From Temnopleurus reevesii (Eukaryota; Echinodermata; Echinoidea; Temnopleuroida; Temnopleuridae): a stretch of DNA of 51,517 nt. The stretch spans positions 47,195-98,711 of the forward strand of contig BQKZ01000366.1 in the NCBI GenBank assembly GCA_036244855.1, read 5' to 3'. The notes beneath the pieces were generated by a model. It saw nothing but the letters and a program-made list of their open reading frames with translations. It was not told where the DNA came from and did not search any database. The position numbers were made by a program, and so were the translations under genes. Of this stretch, positions 1-13,180 are shown in pieces. Position 1 is the first letter of the stretch; the number at the start of each line of letters is the position of its first letter.

Positions 1-170
1 AAAAAAAGAAATGTTTTCCAAACATGTTATATTTTGTGTGTTGCGAAGGCTCAAAACGATTTATTGTTATCTGCATTGTATCGATGCGTTGTTGCGAGAA
101 CTAGGTCGGGTTCAGAGGAGAGAAAGAATCGTCCGTCCGGGGTATGCGTGAAAAAAAACTTTGTATAGTC

Positions 171-535
171 TGTAGCTTATAGATCCATATTTGTCAAATA
201 AGTTTTTCATTCTTGAAAAATGAAACATCACATGGTTATCTGTTTATTATTTTAAAAAAGTAATTACATGTAGTGTCAATGGTATTCATGTCCATTGCAC
301 ATTTTAGTCCTCAATGTTGTGAAAAATTATGTAGGCTATGTCATTTGAGGATATTTGAATTGAAAAAAAAAAAACTCATTATAGGTGTAGTTTATAGATC
401 CATATTTGTCTCATAATTTTTTATTCTTGATGAATAAATCATATGCTTATCTGTTTATTATTTTTAAAAAGTTATCAGTGTCAATGGTATTCAGGTCCAG
501 GGAACATTTTAGCCTTCAATGTTCCCAATATTATG
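171..535. repeat. Two-copy tandem duplication
   Basis: Copies at about 171-340 and 383-535 share TTATAGATCCATATTTGTC, CTTATCTGTTTATTATTTT and GTGTCAATGGTATTCA in the same order. Period is about 210 bases. No coding potential. Confidence 0.75.
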
Positions 536-570
536 TGACTGTAAAATGTATGTTAATAAAGCTAATTACA

Positions 571-642
571 CATTAAAGCGCTTTGAACCTTTTCTGGAAT
601 TAAGCGCTATATAAATTTTGTATATTATTATTATTATTATTA
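571..642 (+). repeat. SINE 3' tail fragment
   Basis: Contains AAAGCGCTTTGAACC and AAGCGCTATATAAAT followed by a (TTA)n tail. This is the common 3' end of many metazoan tRNA-derived SINEs. Head and core are missing. Confidence 0.6.
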
Positions 643-1499
643 GAAAGATTAAGCCCCCAAAACTGTTTTGATGCCCAAGAAAGACTTTTTTGAAAAATTT
701 GGGCGGTCAGTAAGATTTTTTTTTTCTACATGTAGAAAGCATAAAAATAGGGGATACTGCATTAACATTTTGTTTAATTGTATGTTGAGAACTTCCAGAG
801 CATTGAACAATAGATAATTTTTTGTGTTACTTTTTTTTTTATAAACATACTGTAGTGGTGCTTGAGAGTGCCAAGTTTGGGATCATGACCTTTTTCTCGA
901 AGGGGGGGGGGGGGTGAAGGCCAGAAAAGTCGTGCCCCCTGAGACCTTGCAAAATTCTAGGTGTGTGAATGCAATGGGCATTCTAAATGAGAAAAACTTT
1001 TTAGCAAATTTGTGGTTGTGAAATTCGTGAAGATATGTAAAACCCCAGCGAAAATTTCAGCCTATACAGTACATGTGTCTCGGAGCCCTACATGTATTGT
1101 GGAATCCCTGTTTCAGTGTTTAACAAGTGTGATTTAATTTCATAGACATCACTTCATAGCTTTTATTTTGTCACTGATGTAATGCACGTCAGCGGTAATT
1201 TGATATAGCTACAGGTATTGTGTCATTTATGTCAGGGATGAATTATGACCGATATCATATTTTTTTATTAATGTGCAGGCTTACTTCGTGGTTATCAAGG
1301 GTGCTTTAATTTCATAACTCTATTATATCATCACTGATGTAATTTATATGAAGAGTTAATTGGCAATGAATATACCTACATGTATACCTGCAAGTATCAT
1401 TACAAGAATGAGTTATATTCTTTAATATACATGTAAATCATATCACCAACAAATGTGTTTTTGACAATCAATTCATTTTGTGTCATAATTAAACGTAAT
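643..1499. other. Non-coding stretch with a poly-G run
   Basis: No gene or clear repeat seen. Holds 13 consecutive G at 902-914 and several TACATGTA octamers. Confidence 0.5.
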
Positions 1500-2420
1500 G
1501 CCTAGTTTTGGAAATGACAGGAAAATTAATGCTCACGGAACTGCAGGACATTTGAAAAGAATGGTTAAAACTAAGAAAAAACAACAACACTGTATAAACT
1601 ATCAAATGATTTTTCAAGAAAATGTTAAATGCCAGAGCAGTAAGTAAATAAATATTCAGAAAAAGGGCTTCATCAGCACTTAATTGAGAATAATATCTGG
1701 TTTTGATATTAACAACTGGAAAATTCATGTTCACAGAACTGCACGAAATTTGAAAAGAATAGTTGAAATGAAAACAAAAAAACACAGTATCAATTGATTT
1801 TGCAAGAAAATGTTAAATGTCAGAGCAGTAAGCAAATAAATGTTCAGAAAAAGGGCTTCATCAGTACTTAATTGAAAATAATATCTGGTTTTGATATTAA
1901 CAAAATTCATGTTCGCAGAACTGCATAAAATTTGAAAAGAATAGTTGAAATTAAGAAAAAAACACCACTATATCAAATGATTTTGCAAGAAAATGTTAAA
2001 TGTCTGAGCAGTAAGCAAATAAATGTTCAGAAAATTAAATTAAAATAATATCTGGTTCTGATATTAACGTCTGAAAAATTCATGTTCACCGAACTGCACA
2101 ATGGTTAAGACTAAGAATAAAAGCATTTCCACAGTATCAAATGATTTTGCAAGAAAATGTTAAATGCCAGAGCAGTAAGCAAATAGATGTTCAGAAAAAG
2201 GGCTGTATCAGCTCTTAATTAAAAACAATATATGGTTTTCATATTAACGACTGGAAAATTCATGTTCACAGAACTGCACAAAATTTGAAAAGAATGTTTA
2301 AAACTAAGAATAAAAAGTATGTCCACTGTATCAAATGATTTTGCAAGAGAAGGATTAGTGGGAGATCATTCAGTGAATGAATATTCAGAAAAAGGCTTTG
2401 TCAGCACTTAAAATAATTTT
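1500..2420. repeat. Five-copy tandem array, period about 165-190 bases
   Basis: Units share AATTCATGTTCACAGAACTG, GATTTTGCAAGAAAATGTTA, CAGAGCAGTAAGCAAATA and CAGAAAAAGGGCTTCATCAG. The last motif (truncated in one unit) falls near 1653, 1842, 2023, 2187 and 2375. The minus-strand open frame at 1489-1785 is repeat sequence, not a gene. Confidence 0.9.
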
Positions 2421-5014
2421 ATATTCCATGTGCTGCTTCCTGATTTGGCTTGGATGAAAAAAGGATATGAAAATCATCAAATATCGCCAAATCGCCAAAT
2501 ATTGTAATGATTGAAATGATGTAGGAATAGAATACAAACAATGTAGACAATTCTGTTGTTGCCAATTTGAAGAATAAAAAGCTATCGATTTAGCTGCAGA
2601 ATGAATGATTCCTGACCTGATGGATTAAATCATCAAGGTATTGAAGAAAAAAATATTCTGGGAAACGAAAATGCGTTCTACTTTGGATTTGCTTTTATTC
2701 ATTACAAGTCAGGCTTGGCTACATTTTTAGAAGCATCCTTTTCTTCCTGTTTACGCTTTAAAATTTTTTTATTTGGTTGTCCTCCACAGACTGCCCATCT
2801 GGAATTGGCTGAACTGATTTTTTTAAACATTTAATTCACTTTACAAAAATGAAAGAAATATACCTACATGTAGATGAAATTTGGTCTCTATGAGTTATTC
2901 AAAACAGAATACAGCCATTTCTTGGCTCTTACATGTAGTATTATATGTATGTGTCTATTTCCTTGTCAATATTCTGTCATATATATTTCCAATATGTTTT
3001 ACTTCTTACCATATATTGTTCAGTATTTTAGTGGTCTGTTGCCTTTCTAATGCTATTCTGTGTTATTTTCCACTCTCATATTCTCTTTTTGTGCGTGCCT
3101 TGAACACTAAATCTTAGTGGATTTGGCGCCTTGCAAAACTGTATGTATCATTATTAAGACATTATTTTCCAATAGATACCAATACCCATCTCTTTCTGGG
3201 GAACAATTTTATTTTTAAAATGATTTCTAAGGTCATGGTGAGTTTGAGGCTGAAGATTTCAGTCAAATTTTTCATACAAGATGTAGTCAAAACTAAAAAG
3301 AAAGAATTTATATGAAAAACCTTTTCTGACCGACTGACACTATTTTTTTAAATAAGGCATTCTTGGGGAACCGAAAAAAATTCTTTGTTGTTGACTGTAT
3401 CGGTCTGTTGCACAACAGAGGAGCTATTATGATGAGCTAGCAATAGAGATCTCCCAGGGCTCTTGTATAAAGCCAAATAGACAGTTCGGGAAAACCCCTC
3501 GTGCTTTCCTCCCTTGCTCTAAAATGCCACATAATTTCCGTAACCTTTTTATGTGCTGTTAAGAAGCTCTTGGGTCGAGTAAAAAAAGGTTTTCATTTCT
3601 TCTTTTGGTGCACGATGGAAAAAGATTAGAAATGTTGGGGTATTTTTTTCCATTCTGCAGAAATTCCAAGAAGGTGAATTGTTTGTTACATGTATCGATT
3701 TGAACGGTTCAAAAGCAAACGTCATGTGGCCGGAGGTAGTTGAATAACAGAGTCCGCATGAGAATCGAGTTAGAAATTCTAGCATAGGCGAGAGTAGCAA
3801 CAACAAATAAATGAAATTAAATATGACGGATTCAAAATACATGTTTTTCTTTTCCTGTGGTGTATTGGCAATAGGCTTCATAATGACCTTTGACATGATG
3901 TGTATTCTACATGTATGCCTAAATATAAAAGGGGATTTTATGGAAAATAGAGGATATGTACAATATGGATCAGGAATTCTGCTAAGCAACATTTCTTTAT
4001 GGGCAATTAAATTTTTTATTCACTTGCCCATCAATAAGCGATAAAAATAAATTTTGTAGAGGCTAGCTGGAATGATGTCTAAAACAAAGATAAAGACAAA
4101 TCCGATTTCAGAAAGTGTTTTTCACTTGGAGTCTCTGAACAAGACCCCCCCCCCAAAAAAAAAAAAAAAAATTCATGTAGAAAATAAAACTTAGAATATT
4201 CTAAAAAGCCTGAAATGTGACTTGTCACATTTTATTTCACATCTTAAGTTGTAGTTTCACTGAAAATGGCCTTTTCAGGTTACATGTACATGTATATTTC
4301 ACATGTTTTCTTCTAATTTACTTTGATTTTTTTTTTTTATTAGATTTGAGTGAAGAGTAAGAAGGAAAAAAAATGTTTGCCTTGTTGAGCTCCATCTTAC
4401 TGTTTCTATGTTTACTTTTAATGTTACAGTAAGTCACATTAAAGTGCAGTGACTCCTAGCAGGACCCAAAATCAGTCACATTCTTTTTTCCCTTTGAAAT
4501 TTCAATTGTGATTTTCTGCAGGTCATAAGAACATATCCCATTGGATGATGAATGGAAATTGAAAATCAAATTAGATTTTATAGTTATGATGTTCTGAGTG
4601 ACATTCTGATTTATGTTGAAAAGAAATCCCTAAGGATGATTGGTGAGTCATTGTGAAAATTGATAAGGCCAAAACAAAAAAATTCTTTGGTTGCCCAAGA
4701 ACAACCAACCCTCTGAAAATGGCCCGTTTTCACTCAAATAAAAAAAAAGATCTCTGGAAAACTAAAGGAAAATAAGCAAAACATAGTCTGAATAGTCTCT
4801 TTTTCAGTAGAATTATAAAGAAAACTGTGAAATGAAACCTGAAAAGTCATTTTCAGATGTTTTAGGAATTTTTACTACATTCTAAGTCTTAGAAAAGAAA
4901 CTTGTGAAATAAAACCCGAAAAGGCATTTTCTGTTGTTTTTTAGGAATTTTCACACCGTTCTAAGTCTTATTTCCTGCTTGAAATCTGTACCAGAAATAA
5001 CAATAAATAGATAA
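2421..5014. other. Non-coding stretch, mostly unassigned
   Basis: No gene recognised. Contains part of a dispersed repeat (3975-4065, related to 18263-18355), a C10 run followed by A17 at 4145-4171, and several TACATGTA octamers. Confidence 0.5.
3975..4065. repeat. Dispersed repeat, copy 1
   Basis: Matches 18263-18355 at roughly 80% by eye. Shared motifs are AAGCAACATTTCTT, CACTTGCCCAT/TTACTTGCCCAT and AAGCGATAAAAA. Both copies contain an inverted GGGCAA/TTGCCC pair. Confidence 0.6.
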
Positions 5015-5198
5015 AACAAGATATAAACTATTTCCATAAAATAAAGTGGGCTATGGGACAGTAGTGTATTGAACTGTGTATTGTGTATTGAACTGTGCAG
5101 ACACAACAATCACGAGCCCATTCTGATTTGAATAGCATTACAAAGAAGCATGAATATGGCGTTTGACTTAGTTTTACGGAAATAGATTATATCGTGTT
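5015..5198. mobile_element. AACACGATATAAAC-end MITE, copy 1
   Basis: About 184 bases with terminal inverted repeats: AACAAGATATAAACTATTTC at the left, and the complement of AACACGATATAATCTATTTC at the right. The interior matches the copies at 12654-12829 and 38928-39103 (for example AATAGCATTACAAAG and GCATGAATA). Flanking 4-mers ATAA and ACAA could be an eroded target duplication. Confidence 0.8.
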
Positions 5199-5280
5199 AC
5201 AAAAACACACATTTTCTGAACGAAGGACAAATTTTTCAATAAAGTTATTCTTGGGCATACAAACATTTTTTTTAATATTG

Positions 5281-5303
5281 TTTTTTTTTTTGGGGGGGGG
5301 GGG
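5281..5303. repeat. T-run joined to G-run
   Basis: T11 followed directly by G12. One of several compound T/G or C/A homopolymer junctions in the window. Confidence 0.9.
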
Positions 5304-6730
5304 CTATGCATAATGTACTTTTGTGTCATTTGAGCTAGAACAAACTTCCCACTTTGGGATAAAGAGTTATTCAAAGGTGAATTGAAATGCTGAAAATAGG
5401 AGCTCCAAAATCCCTCACTAGGTCTTTAAAACTTCTTTTGATGACAGCACATCTTAAAGATTATGTTGAATATATTAAATATCAAACCATCTGGCATCAG
5501 TATCAATATTAATGCTGGAAAGTAATGCATTATTATGAAAATCCAATGAGTTGTGCCTGTATTTCTATTAGGATTAACATATATTGTAAAATAAATGTAC
5601 ATGCATTGACGTACCAGTAAAATTCATTTTTGGAAAAGCCCCAAGGCAATCAGAATGCTCAAAATTAATGTTCAGACGCTCTTTTATAAATTCAAGGAAA
5701 TTCAAGAAATCCTGTCTGTTCGATGAAGTTTAACAACTTGAATGACGTTGGGCGACCGCCAATCAAAGTTGCGACTGTTTTTAATGGAAATCCCAGAGGC
5801 CATTAGCTCTGCGCACATGTGCATGTAATCTAAAGGAGATGTGTAAATAGCGAACAATGAACCATGGTTCATGTATGTATCGAATGTGCAGCATGTACCG
5901 GTAGTCTTTGAGTTTAGACCCTAATTCATATGAAATTGCCATTTTCCTTGTCGGTGTGATCAAAGGTGGATTTTTCTTTGAAATGTACAATCAATGTTAA
6001 AATCTCTCTATTGTGTGCCAACATGGAGGAATGCTTACATGTATTTACAGCTACGTGTAGCTCTCTTTTGTTGATATTTTTTTAAAAATTCAAATCGTAA
6101 ATTGTGAAATTGACTAGGATCTTAGTGCAAAGTCAGTTGCCCATGAAATAGGAAGGTAACTGTTTTATAAAGAATGTTAACAATTTATCGAAAATTCTTT
6201 ATTGGTCGGGGTTTAACCTCCTGTTCCTGAACATGATGATAATAAATCTTAAAGAATGTCAGAATTAAGCAATCAGCATATCAAACTTTTTTTTCCATTT
6301 AAATGTCTTCTTGGTTGTTTCCTTTATCTTGAAATGTACAATGTATTCTATCAATCAAATAAAAAGAATTTTTCTAGCCTGCCTTTAATCATGAGAGCCC
6401 CATTTATCAAAATCGTCTTGGCTCTCTCCCTCTCACCAATAAATCACCTCAATCAAGGATATATACAAACAAATTTTTTGGTGCTCTTAAGGAGCATTCA
6501 CAGCTAGAATTAGGAACTTGGACTTCACAATTCAATTCATGGTTCTGAGTGTTGCCTCTAACGGAGCTGTTCAGAGTATTTTACCCAGATCCAGATCCAG
6601 GTATGTAGTCATCTTTTAGGGATATTGTTATCTCTAGGCTAGGTTGGTGTTACAAGTATTTGTCTTCAGCAATGTCAACCTTCTGGAAACAAGCATAAAA
6701 GGAGAAATATGAATCAAGAAACAGCTTTAT
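5304..6730. other. Non-coding stretch
   Basis: No gene, repeat family or strong structure recognised. The small open frames here have no domain signal. Confidence 0.45.
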
Positions 6731-7247
6731 AGGTAGAATACTTCTTTTGCAGCCTAACATTTTACTTTCCAAGATTGTTGTGTTATATTGAAGAGTACTA
6801 AATGTTAGAACTTATCACCAATCAATTAAGCCCAAGGATTGGTCATGATAGGCGCATATATAGTTATTCCAATGATAATTCTTCTATTCGGGCCTCGAAT
6901 TAATGGACCATGCGTTCAAAATTCAAAACAGCCGTTAACCCCTCGTTGACCAATAGCGCAAGAGTCTCTCTCAGTGCGTATTCTGCATGGTGTGGCAGTG
7001 TATTGAAGTGTGCACTGTATGTGATCTGACAATGTTTTGTGTGTGTGTATGTGTGTGGTACCGTAATACGCTAGGAGTATCGCGATACCGTTGGTGTCAA
7101 GACGAATTATGATAGAATAGATGAATGAAATTTGAATGAAATATTCTGGACTACATTTGACCAAAATACTTCATAGAGGTTATTATTTTGGCATATCTTA
7201 GGAACACAACAAGTTGTAAGCATAACCGTAATGTGTGCAAATGTCCT
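6731..7247. mobile_element. TTAA-type non-autonomous transposon, copy 1
   Basis: About 517 bases, close to 90% identical by eye to 13862-14447. Begins AGGTAGAATACTTCTTTTGC. The right flank is TTAA at 7248; the left flank is TTAT. The right terminus is shortened relative to copy 2. No transposase frame. Confidence 0.75.
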
Positions 7248-7267
7248 TTAACCAAAGGCTCTCTCTA

Positions 7268-7399
7268 AAGCCCCGGTCACATAGGACCCCGGAAGCAACA
7301 CGATTCACCCCGACTCGTTGTTCTGAGGCACTTAACCGTGAATTAACAAAGAGTCGGGGTCAATCGTGTTGCTTCCGGGGTCCTATGTGACCGGGGCTT
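7268..7399. mobile_element. Near-perfect foldback MITE with TA target
   Basis: 132 bases. Arms of 49 bases match at 48 positions, starting AAGCCCCGGTCACATAGGAC, around a loop of about 34 bases. TA dinucleotides flank both ends (7266-7267 and 7400-7401), as in Tc1/mariner-type insertion. The near-identity of the arms suggests a young insertion or gene conversion. Confidence 0.85.
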
Positions 7400-7401
7400 T
7401 A

Positions 7402-9185
7402 AGCCTAAGGAGGTTTGGTGACTCACACTTCAACTTCTATCCTCATACATATTCCGCAAGGCTGGCATCTCTGGATCTTTAGTGGATGATATCCCAGAAG
7501 ATTTCAAGAAAATGACTGAAATCTGGCAAGAGCCACCTCTCTCTTCCAATGAAGCTATTTGCTGTATAAGTTGACATTTTCACAGGGGTTATATTTCCGC
7601 GAATTTGTCAATCATGAATGCGCTAAAATTTTCACTCATTAGAATGCCCTTGCCCAATAACAACTCCCTAATGTGGGAAAAGGTCTAAAATTCTGTGATT
7701 TTGCTCAAATGTAGGTATTGGCTTTTACAGTACGTTGTTCGCACATCCAAAGGGTGCACCTCCTAGTGGCCAGAACATAGAGAAAAGATTCTTATCTCTT
7801 CCGTGTGTGTGACCGTACACGCACGAGGGTACTTTCCCCCGAGAATTCTGTTTGGACATATATTGGGTCAATGTAAAAACAGCTGTAATGCATCGCATGA
7901 AGGTGGACAAATGATTAAAAATCCACTCTCCAGTCAAAAACCTGGGACGTTACGCTAGGAGATGCTTAAAACAGCTGTAATGTATCGCGCTGAGGGATTG
8001 CCGATTCGCAAGGCTGCTTTCTACCTAAAAAAACCCTGACATTACGCCAGGAGCCTGAGATTGGCGTGTCCTGGAGAGAAAACTTTGCATCTGTTAACTT
8101 AGGATCAGGGAAAACAAGGTGATTATTAAATAAGTAGATTGAATGAGGAAGAACCAATCAGAAACCTGGACACGCCTTCCAGGAAAACGATTGGTCCCTA
8201 GATCCAGAGCAGATAGTCCCTGGGCTTGCTTTAGGTTCCTACCGGATCTACATGTAGATCTAGGCATTGAGATATTTACAATTTTATTGCCTGTATAAGT
8301 AAAAAGGAAGTAAAAACTGATAAACGTTGAACAAAATTCCTTGCATGTCATTGGCTGAATAGGGTTGCCTCCCCAATTTACTGGTTAACACCCATTTTAA
8401 TGAATATGTATTATTCTGAACTGAGAAAGATATGCCAAGATGATTTGCAAGAGGTTGGATGGCAAAAGATTATACAAAAGTTGACATGATTGTACTGAAA
8501 AAATGTTATTCAAGGAAAGGTTACGTAATGATTATTTGATATTTTTTGTTCCCATAGCTTTATCTTCGAAATGGATGTTATTGTTTTGAGATGATTTAGA
8601 TTTTCTGTGTTAAAGCCATTCCTTTCTTCTTTATCTTTTTCCTTTTCTGGTGTAAGGACAGTCCTGTGGAAAATTCACTTTTATACTTTCATGATGCTGT
8701 GATTGATTTTCTGGGCTTCATCAGCAAGCATCAGAATACAAGTCACACCAATTTGTAGCAAAAATAATCCTCACGTGTATGCAAGTAAAAATAACCACTC
8801 TTTAATAGTTCAAAAAACATTTCTTGCTATTTAGGCACATTTTTACAAGTAATACTTTCTTTGCTTAGTACTTCTCATGAATTCTTAAACTTTTTTTTGT
8901 CATTTCTGAGAGTTAAAATGCATGTTATGTATTTCTATAGATTGTTTGGATTGGGAGTAAGCTTCTAACTGTACTCCTTGTTACAGTAGTAAAGACATGA
9001 CCTATTTCTGTTTAGGTGATCTTTTTTTGCAAAGAGCAAAAAAGGGCTTTTTTAGAAAGATATTTTGCTTGAGGCAAGTTGCTTTGAAATGTGCGTTAGA
9101 ATATTCTCTGTGCAAACGTTTTTTTGTATAAGTCGCTGCATGTATAGGATTTAAAGAGCGTGAGAAAAAATACTGCATTTATCTG
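7402..9185. other. Non-coding stretch with a GC-richer patch
   Basis: No gene recognised. At 7,730-8,280 the composition is more GC-rich with imperfect internal repeats (CAGCTGTAATG twice; GACGTTACGC and GACATTACGC). A 16-base perfect palindrome, GATCTACATGTAGATC, lies at 8245-8260. Confidence 0.5.
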
Positions 9186-9405
9186 TGGGTTTGTGTGTGT
9201 GTGTGTATGTTTTGTATGTTTGTGTGTGTGTGTTATGAATTTAAGAGAGAGGGACAGATGAATTTGAGAGTCAGGAAAAGAGGGGGAAGTTCAAGTAAAA
9301 CAAAGTTACGGGATGTGTACATGTAAATGTATGTGTATGGGTGTGTGAGTGGATGTGTTTGTGTGTGTGTGTGTGAGAAAGAGAGAGAGAGAGAGAGAGA
9401 GAGGA
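9186..9405. repeat. (TG)n and (GA)n microsatellites
   Basis: TG-rich runs at about 9190-9235 and 9330-9375 pass into an uninterrupted (GA)n at about 9376-9402. The minus-strand open frame across it is low-complexity. Confidence 0.9.
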
Positions 9406-11329
9406 ACAGATAATTGCAGATATCTAATTGAAGATACACATTGGATGGGAGGAATAGCAAGCGAAAAAAAAATGGACAATACAAAAAGGTCTAAGCTTTG
9501 AATCTACATGTAGTAGCAATCTTTGTGTAAAACATTTTCAAAAATCCTTTAACAGTGAGAGCACCCCCCCCCCCCTCCAGTAAGCACTGTTATGGGATCA
9601 CGGAGGGAATTCCCCTTTCGTGCTACCGTCTTCTAACACGGACCCTGGACGCGAAATAAGAGAATTTGCTCTAGGGAGGTAATTAAGGAAAAAAAAGAGA
9701 AGGGGGAATGGACAAAACGAAACAAACATCAACAGCTTGCCGCCAGATGGTTGAGGATTTTCTGCTACTTCTATTAGATGGTAATTGCGTTTTCGTGCAT
9801 CTGGATTCGAAAGTGGTTAATTGCATTTTCTTGTTTTGAATTGTGAATTGTGAATTCGAAAGGAGGCTTTTACTTTTCGGATCGGTTTCGTCGATGAGCT
9901 TGCCAGCTGTTTTGTTTGTTTGATTTTTTTTGGCATAGGAATGGATTATTTTATTCGTTTCGTACATGTAACATGTAAGTATTAGATAGATACCTTCTCT
10001 TTATTTTTCTGATGTAATTATAAATCTTTGATTTATAAACTGCTTCCATAAATATAGTGTGTACTTTATCTCTGACAATTTTGTATGCATATTTTTTATG
10101 TATATTTTTCATTTACTGGAACAAACAGTAGACCCAGTCGTAATTTTCAATATTTTTAATTAATTTCCTCTCGGATTGTCTCTGCATTGAATTTCATTGT
10201 TTAGAGGGGCTGATATAAAAACATTTATTGTTGGATTTTAGTTTTGGAAATCAAATAATGTCTGCTCCTAATTTTCAATAATTCTTAGTCACTCTTCTTT
10301 GTTAATCATGTTCATATTTTATGCAGTTATAGTTAGAGGACATTTTTTTTTCATTTCAGTTTTAAATGCTTTTATAATTTTTCTTTCAAAGTAAGCATAA
10401 TTGTCACAGAGATGGGATTGGATCAAATGATGTTATTGTTTGCAATAATTCATTTCTTTAGCATTCAAATTATTCTTTTTTTTTTGGGGGGGGGGGGGGT
10501 AAACATATAATATTTGTTCCTGGTTGTTAATCACTGTTCTTGGTCTTAAAATATATGTTTTTTTTACAATGTCATATTTAATACATGTTAATCCAAGATT
10601 TTTTTTGAAAGACTTATTATCCTCTTTAAAATCCCCAACATTGGTTTAGGCCTTATGGGATGAGACCCTTTGCTTTAATGATGGGGAAAATAGTTTCTGG
10701 TGGATTTGTATTCTCAGTTCACATGAGTAGTTATTATTATTACTGTAAATTAATTTCACCCATCTTCTTAAAGTTACACATATTTTCTAAAGTGTTACTG
10801 AAGACAAACAGTATTTACCATTCTCCAGATTGTTTTAATGTTATCTTTGATAATCACATTTCTGAAGAAAAATGTTGAAGAAAAAAAAAACAGGAAATAT
10901 TCTTTGAAATTATAAAATACAATGCAATCTGATTATACAAAAAGACTCCATGTTCAGTAAAATTGTTTTTCTTAATGAAATCTTTGAGGATATTAATAAC
11001 TCTTGAATAACATCAATGTTAAACTCCATATAATATTTCAGTTTTGTAAATCTGCATCTACAAACGAGCACATGAACAGCAATATTGATGTTGTATTCAT
11101 AAAGATATCTTTCTTACTTCAATTATCTTTCGCCAATAAGTCAAACAGCAAATCCAAGCACTAAAAGTTGATGAAGTTGTACACATATAGATATAAAGCT
11201 GCTTTATTTCGTTTGATATGTTGCCAAAATTTTATTGGGGAAAACGGCATGAAAAATCAAGCGCGTAATAATTGCGAATCCTGGTTCCTTTATAGGGCTG
11301 CCGATTGAAAGACATCGTTTATTTTTGTG
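9406..11329. other. Non-coding stretch with C- and G-runs
   Basis: No gene recognised. C12 at 9564-9575 and a T-run followed by G14 at 10486-10499. Confidence 0.5.
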
Positions 11330-12653
11330 ATAATTATGTGGTTGTAAAAGGATAAATTCGGCCATGATTCTGTGAAACCGATGAGGATGTTGTGGTGTGA
11401 GAAAATCATGTAGTAAATTAACGTTCAAACATCCTCTTATGTCTATAGCCATTGTCAAGTTTAGGACAGTTTGCGTCCTAAACGGGTAGATTCCACAGAT
11501 GTCTTCATTTCCCTGAAACACTGAGTTTACACAAAAAAAGAACAAATACAGAAAAAAGAATCTTGCTTAATTTTTTTCACAATCCATGCTCCTAGGGGCT
11601 ATAGAACTCTTTGAATGAAACTAATGAGGATGTTTTGGGAATAGTAAACCATGTAGTGAATTAGGTTTTTACATCCTCTTATTTTTATAGTCATTGTCAA
11701 GTTTATGTCCTATACTTTAAGCTTGGGTAGATTCCGCAAATATCTTAATTTCTGTGAAACACTGAGTTTACACACAAAAAAAAATAGACACTGAAAAAAA
11801 TCCTGCTTATTTATTTCACAATCCATTTTTTTAGGGGGCATGGAACTCTTTGAAACTAATGAGGATGTTTTGGTCAGAGTAAATCATGTAGTGAATTAAG
11901 TTTTTAAATCCTCTTATTTCTATAGCGATTTTCAAGTTTACCCCTTTACTTCAAGCTCGGGTAGATTCCGCAAATGTCTTAATTTCTCTGAAAAATTGAG
12001 GTTTTACACACAAAAAAAGAATAGACACTGAAAAAAAAATCCTGCTTAGTTTTTTCACAATCCAGCATGTTCCTCTAGGCTATGGAATTCTTTGAAACCA
12101 GTGAGGAAGTTTTGGTCATAGTAAACCAAACATTCTCTTTTTTTTGTAAAGCAATCGTCAAGTTTGCCCCCTAAACCTCAAGCCCGGGTAAATTACAGAA
12201 ATATATGAGATTAAGTTCAGTAATAATACTTACATAAATTCTCTGAAACATTGAGCTTTCGAAACCGAAAAAAACCCCACAGAGACAACTGATGGTTATT
12301 TTTTTTCATACCTCATGCTCCTTTGGAACTGCTCTTTGAGCAGAATGGACAACGGAATTGGACAAAATGAACCCCTTCATTCGAACCTTTATAATAGCTT
12401 CATGATCACTCAATGGAATTGCTTCTCTATTTATTCACTGAACCGGTTTGACACCTGTTAAACAGTTGTTTACAGAATAAAGAGGAAAGGGGTGTTTGTG
12501 TCCATCTAGGTCTTGTCAATGCTTGGATGAAAGTTATATTCTTTGTCCAAATCCACTGTCCCTTATGCTCACAGTGTTGGGAACTTTTTGAAACCAATAA
12601 GGATGTTGTGGTCAGAGTAAATATTGCAGTGAATTAGCTTTAAACATCCTCTT

Positions 12654-12829
12654 AACACGATAAAAACTATTTCTGAAAAATTAAGTCAAATGCAAATTCA
12701 ATGCTCCTTTGTAATGCTATTGAAATCAGAACTGGCTTATCATTGCTGTGTGCGCTTAGTTGAATACACGGTGTACAGAGCTATTGTCTGCGTTCGACTT
12801 AATTTTTTTGAAATAGTTTATATCAAGTT
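12654..12829. mobile_element. AACACGATATAAAC-end MITE, copy 2
   Basis: 176 bases with ends AACACGATAAAAACTATTT and AAATAGTTTATATCAAGTT. It sits in a tandem-array unit between TCTT and TCTT, consistent with a 4-bp target duplication. Sister units read continuously through CATCCTCTTATNTCTATAG, giving the empty site. Confidence 0.85.
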
Positions 12830-12867
12830 TCTTATATCTATAGCCATTGAGAAATTATGAACATTAA

Positions 12868-13180
12868 AGGGGAACTTCACCCAGACATTGATGTGCTCTC
12901 AGTAGATGCAGAGAAATACAATGATCAAACTGTGAAAATTTGAGCAAAATCTGACAATCCATTCAAAAGTTATGAATTTTTAAAGTTTTGATTTACACCC
13001 CTCATGGGCTCCTTAAATTGGCAAACGTACANTATAACTATTTAAATTATTTTTAAAAACCCTTCAAAAATTCATAACTTTCTTATTTATTGTCCGATTT
13101 TGCTCAAACTTTTTTTGATATGTTCGTCTAATTTTTGCGCTTTTAATCAAACCAAGTTATTTTTGGCCTGGAGTTACCGT
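12868..13180. mobile_element. TTAA-type inverted-repeat MITE in the tandem array
   Basis: Flanked by TTAA at 12864-12867 and 13181-13184. The left end reads AGGGGAACTTCACCCAGACA. Long imperfect inverted arms share TTTGAGCAAAATCNGACAAT and AAAGTTATGAATTTTT. The sister unit near 11,725 reads CTTTAAGCTTGGGTAGATTC uninterrupted, which is the empty site. An ambiguous base (n) is at 13032. Confidence 0.85.

Noticed and set aside
40..145. GC-richer start of the window as a 5' UTR exon of the pseudokinase gene
   Set aside because: A weak donor (GTATGC) near 142 is the only support; 19 kb separates it from exon 1 and nothing links the two.
3549..3992. 147-codon minus-strand open frame
   Set aside because: Low-information composition, partly within a dispersed repeat, no domain.
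11204..11545. 113-codon minus-strand open frame
   Set aside because: Overlaps the first unit of the tandem array; related units do not keep the frame.
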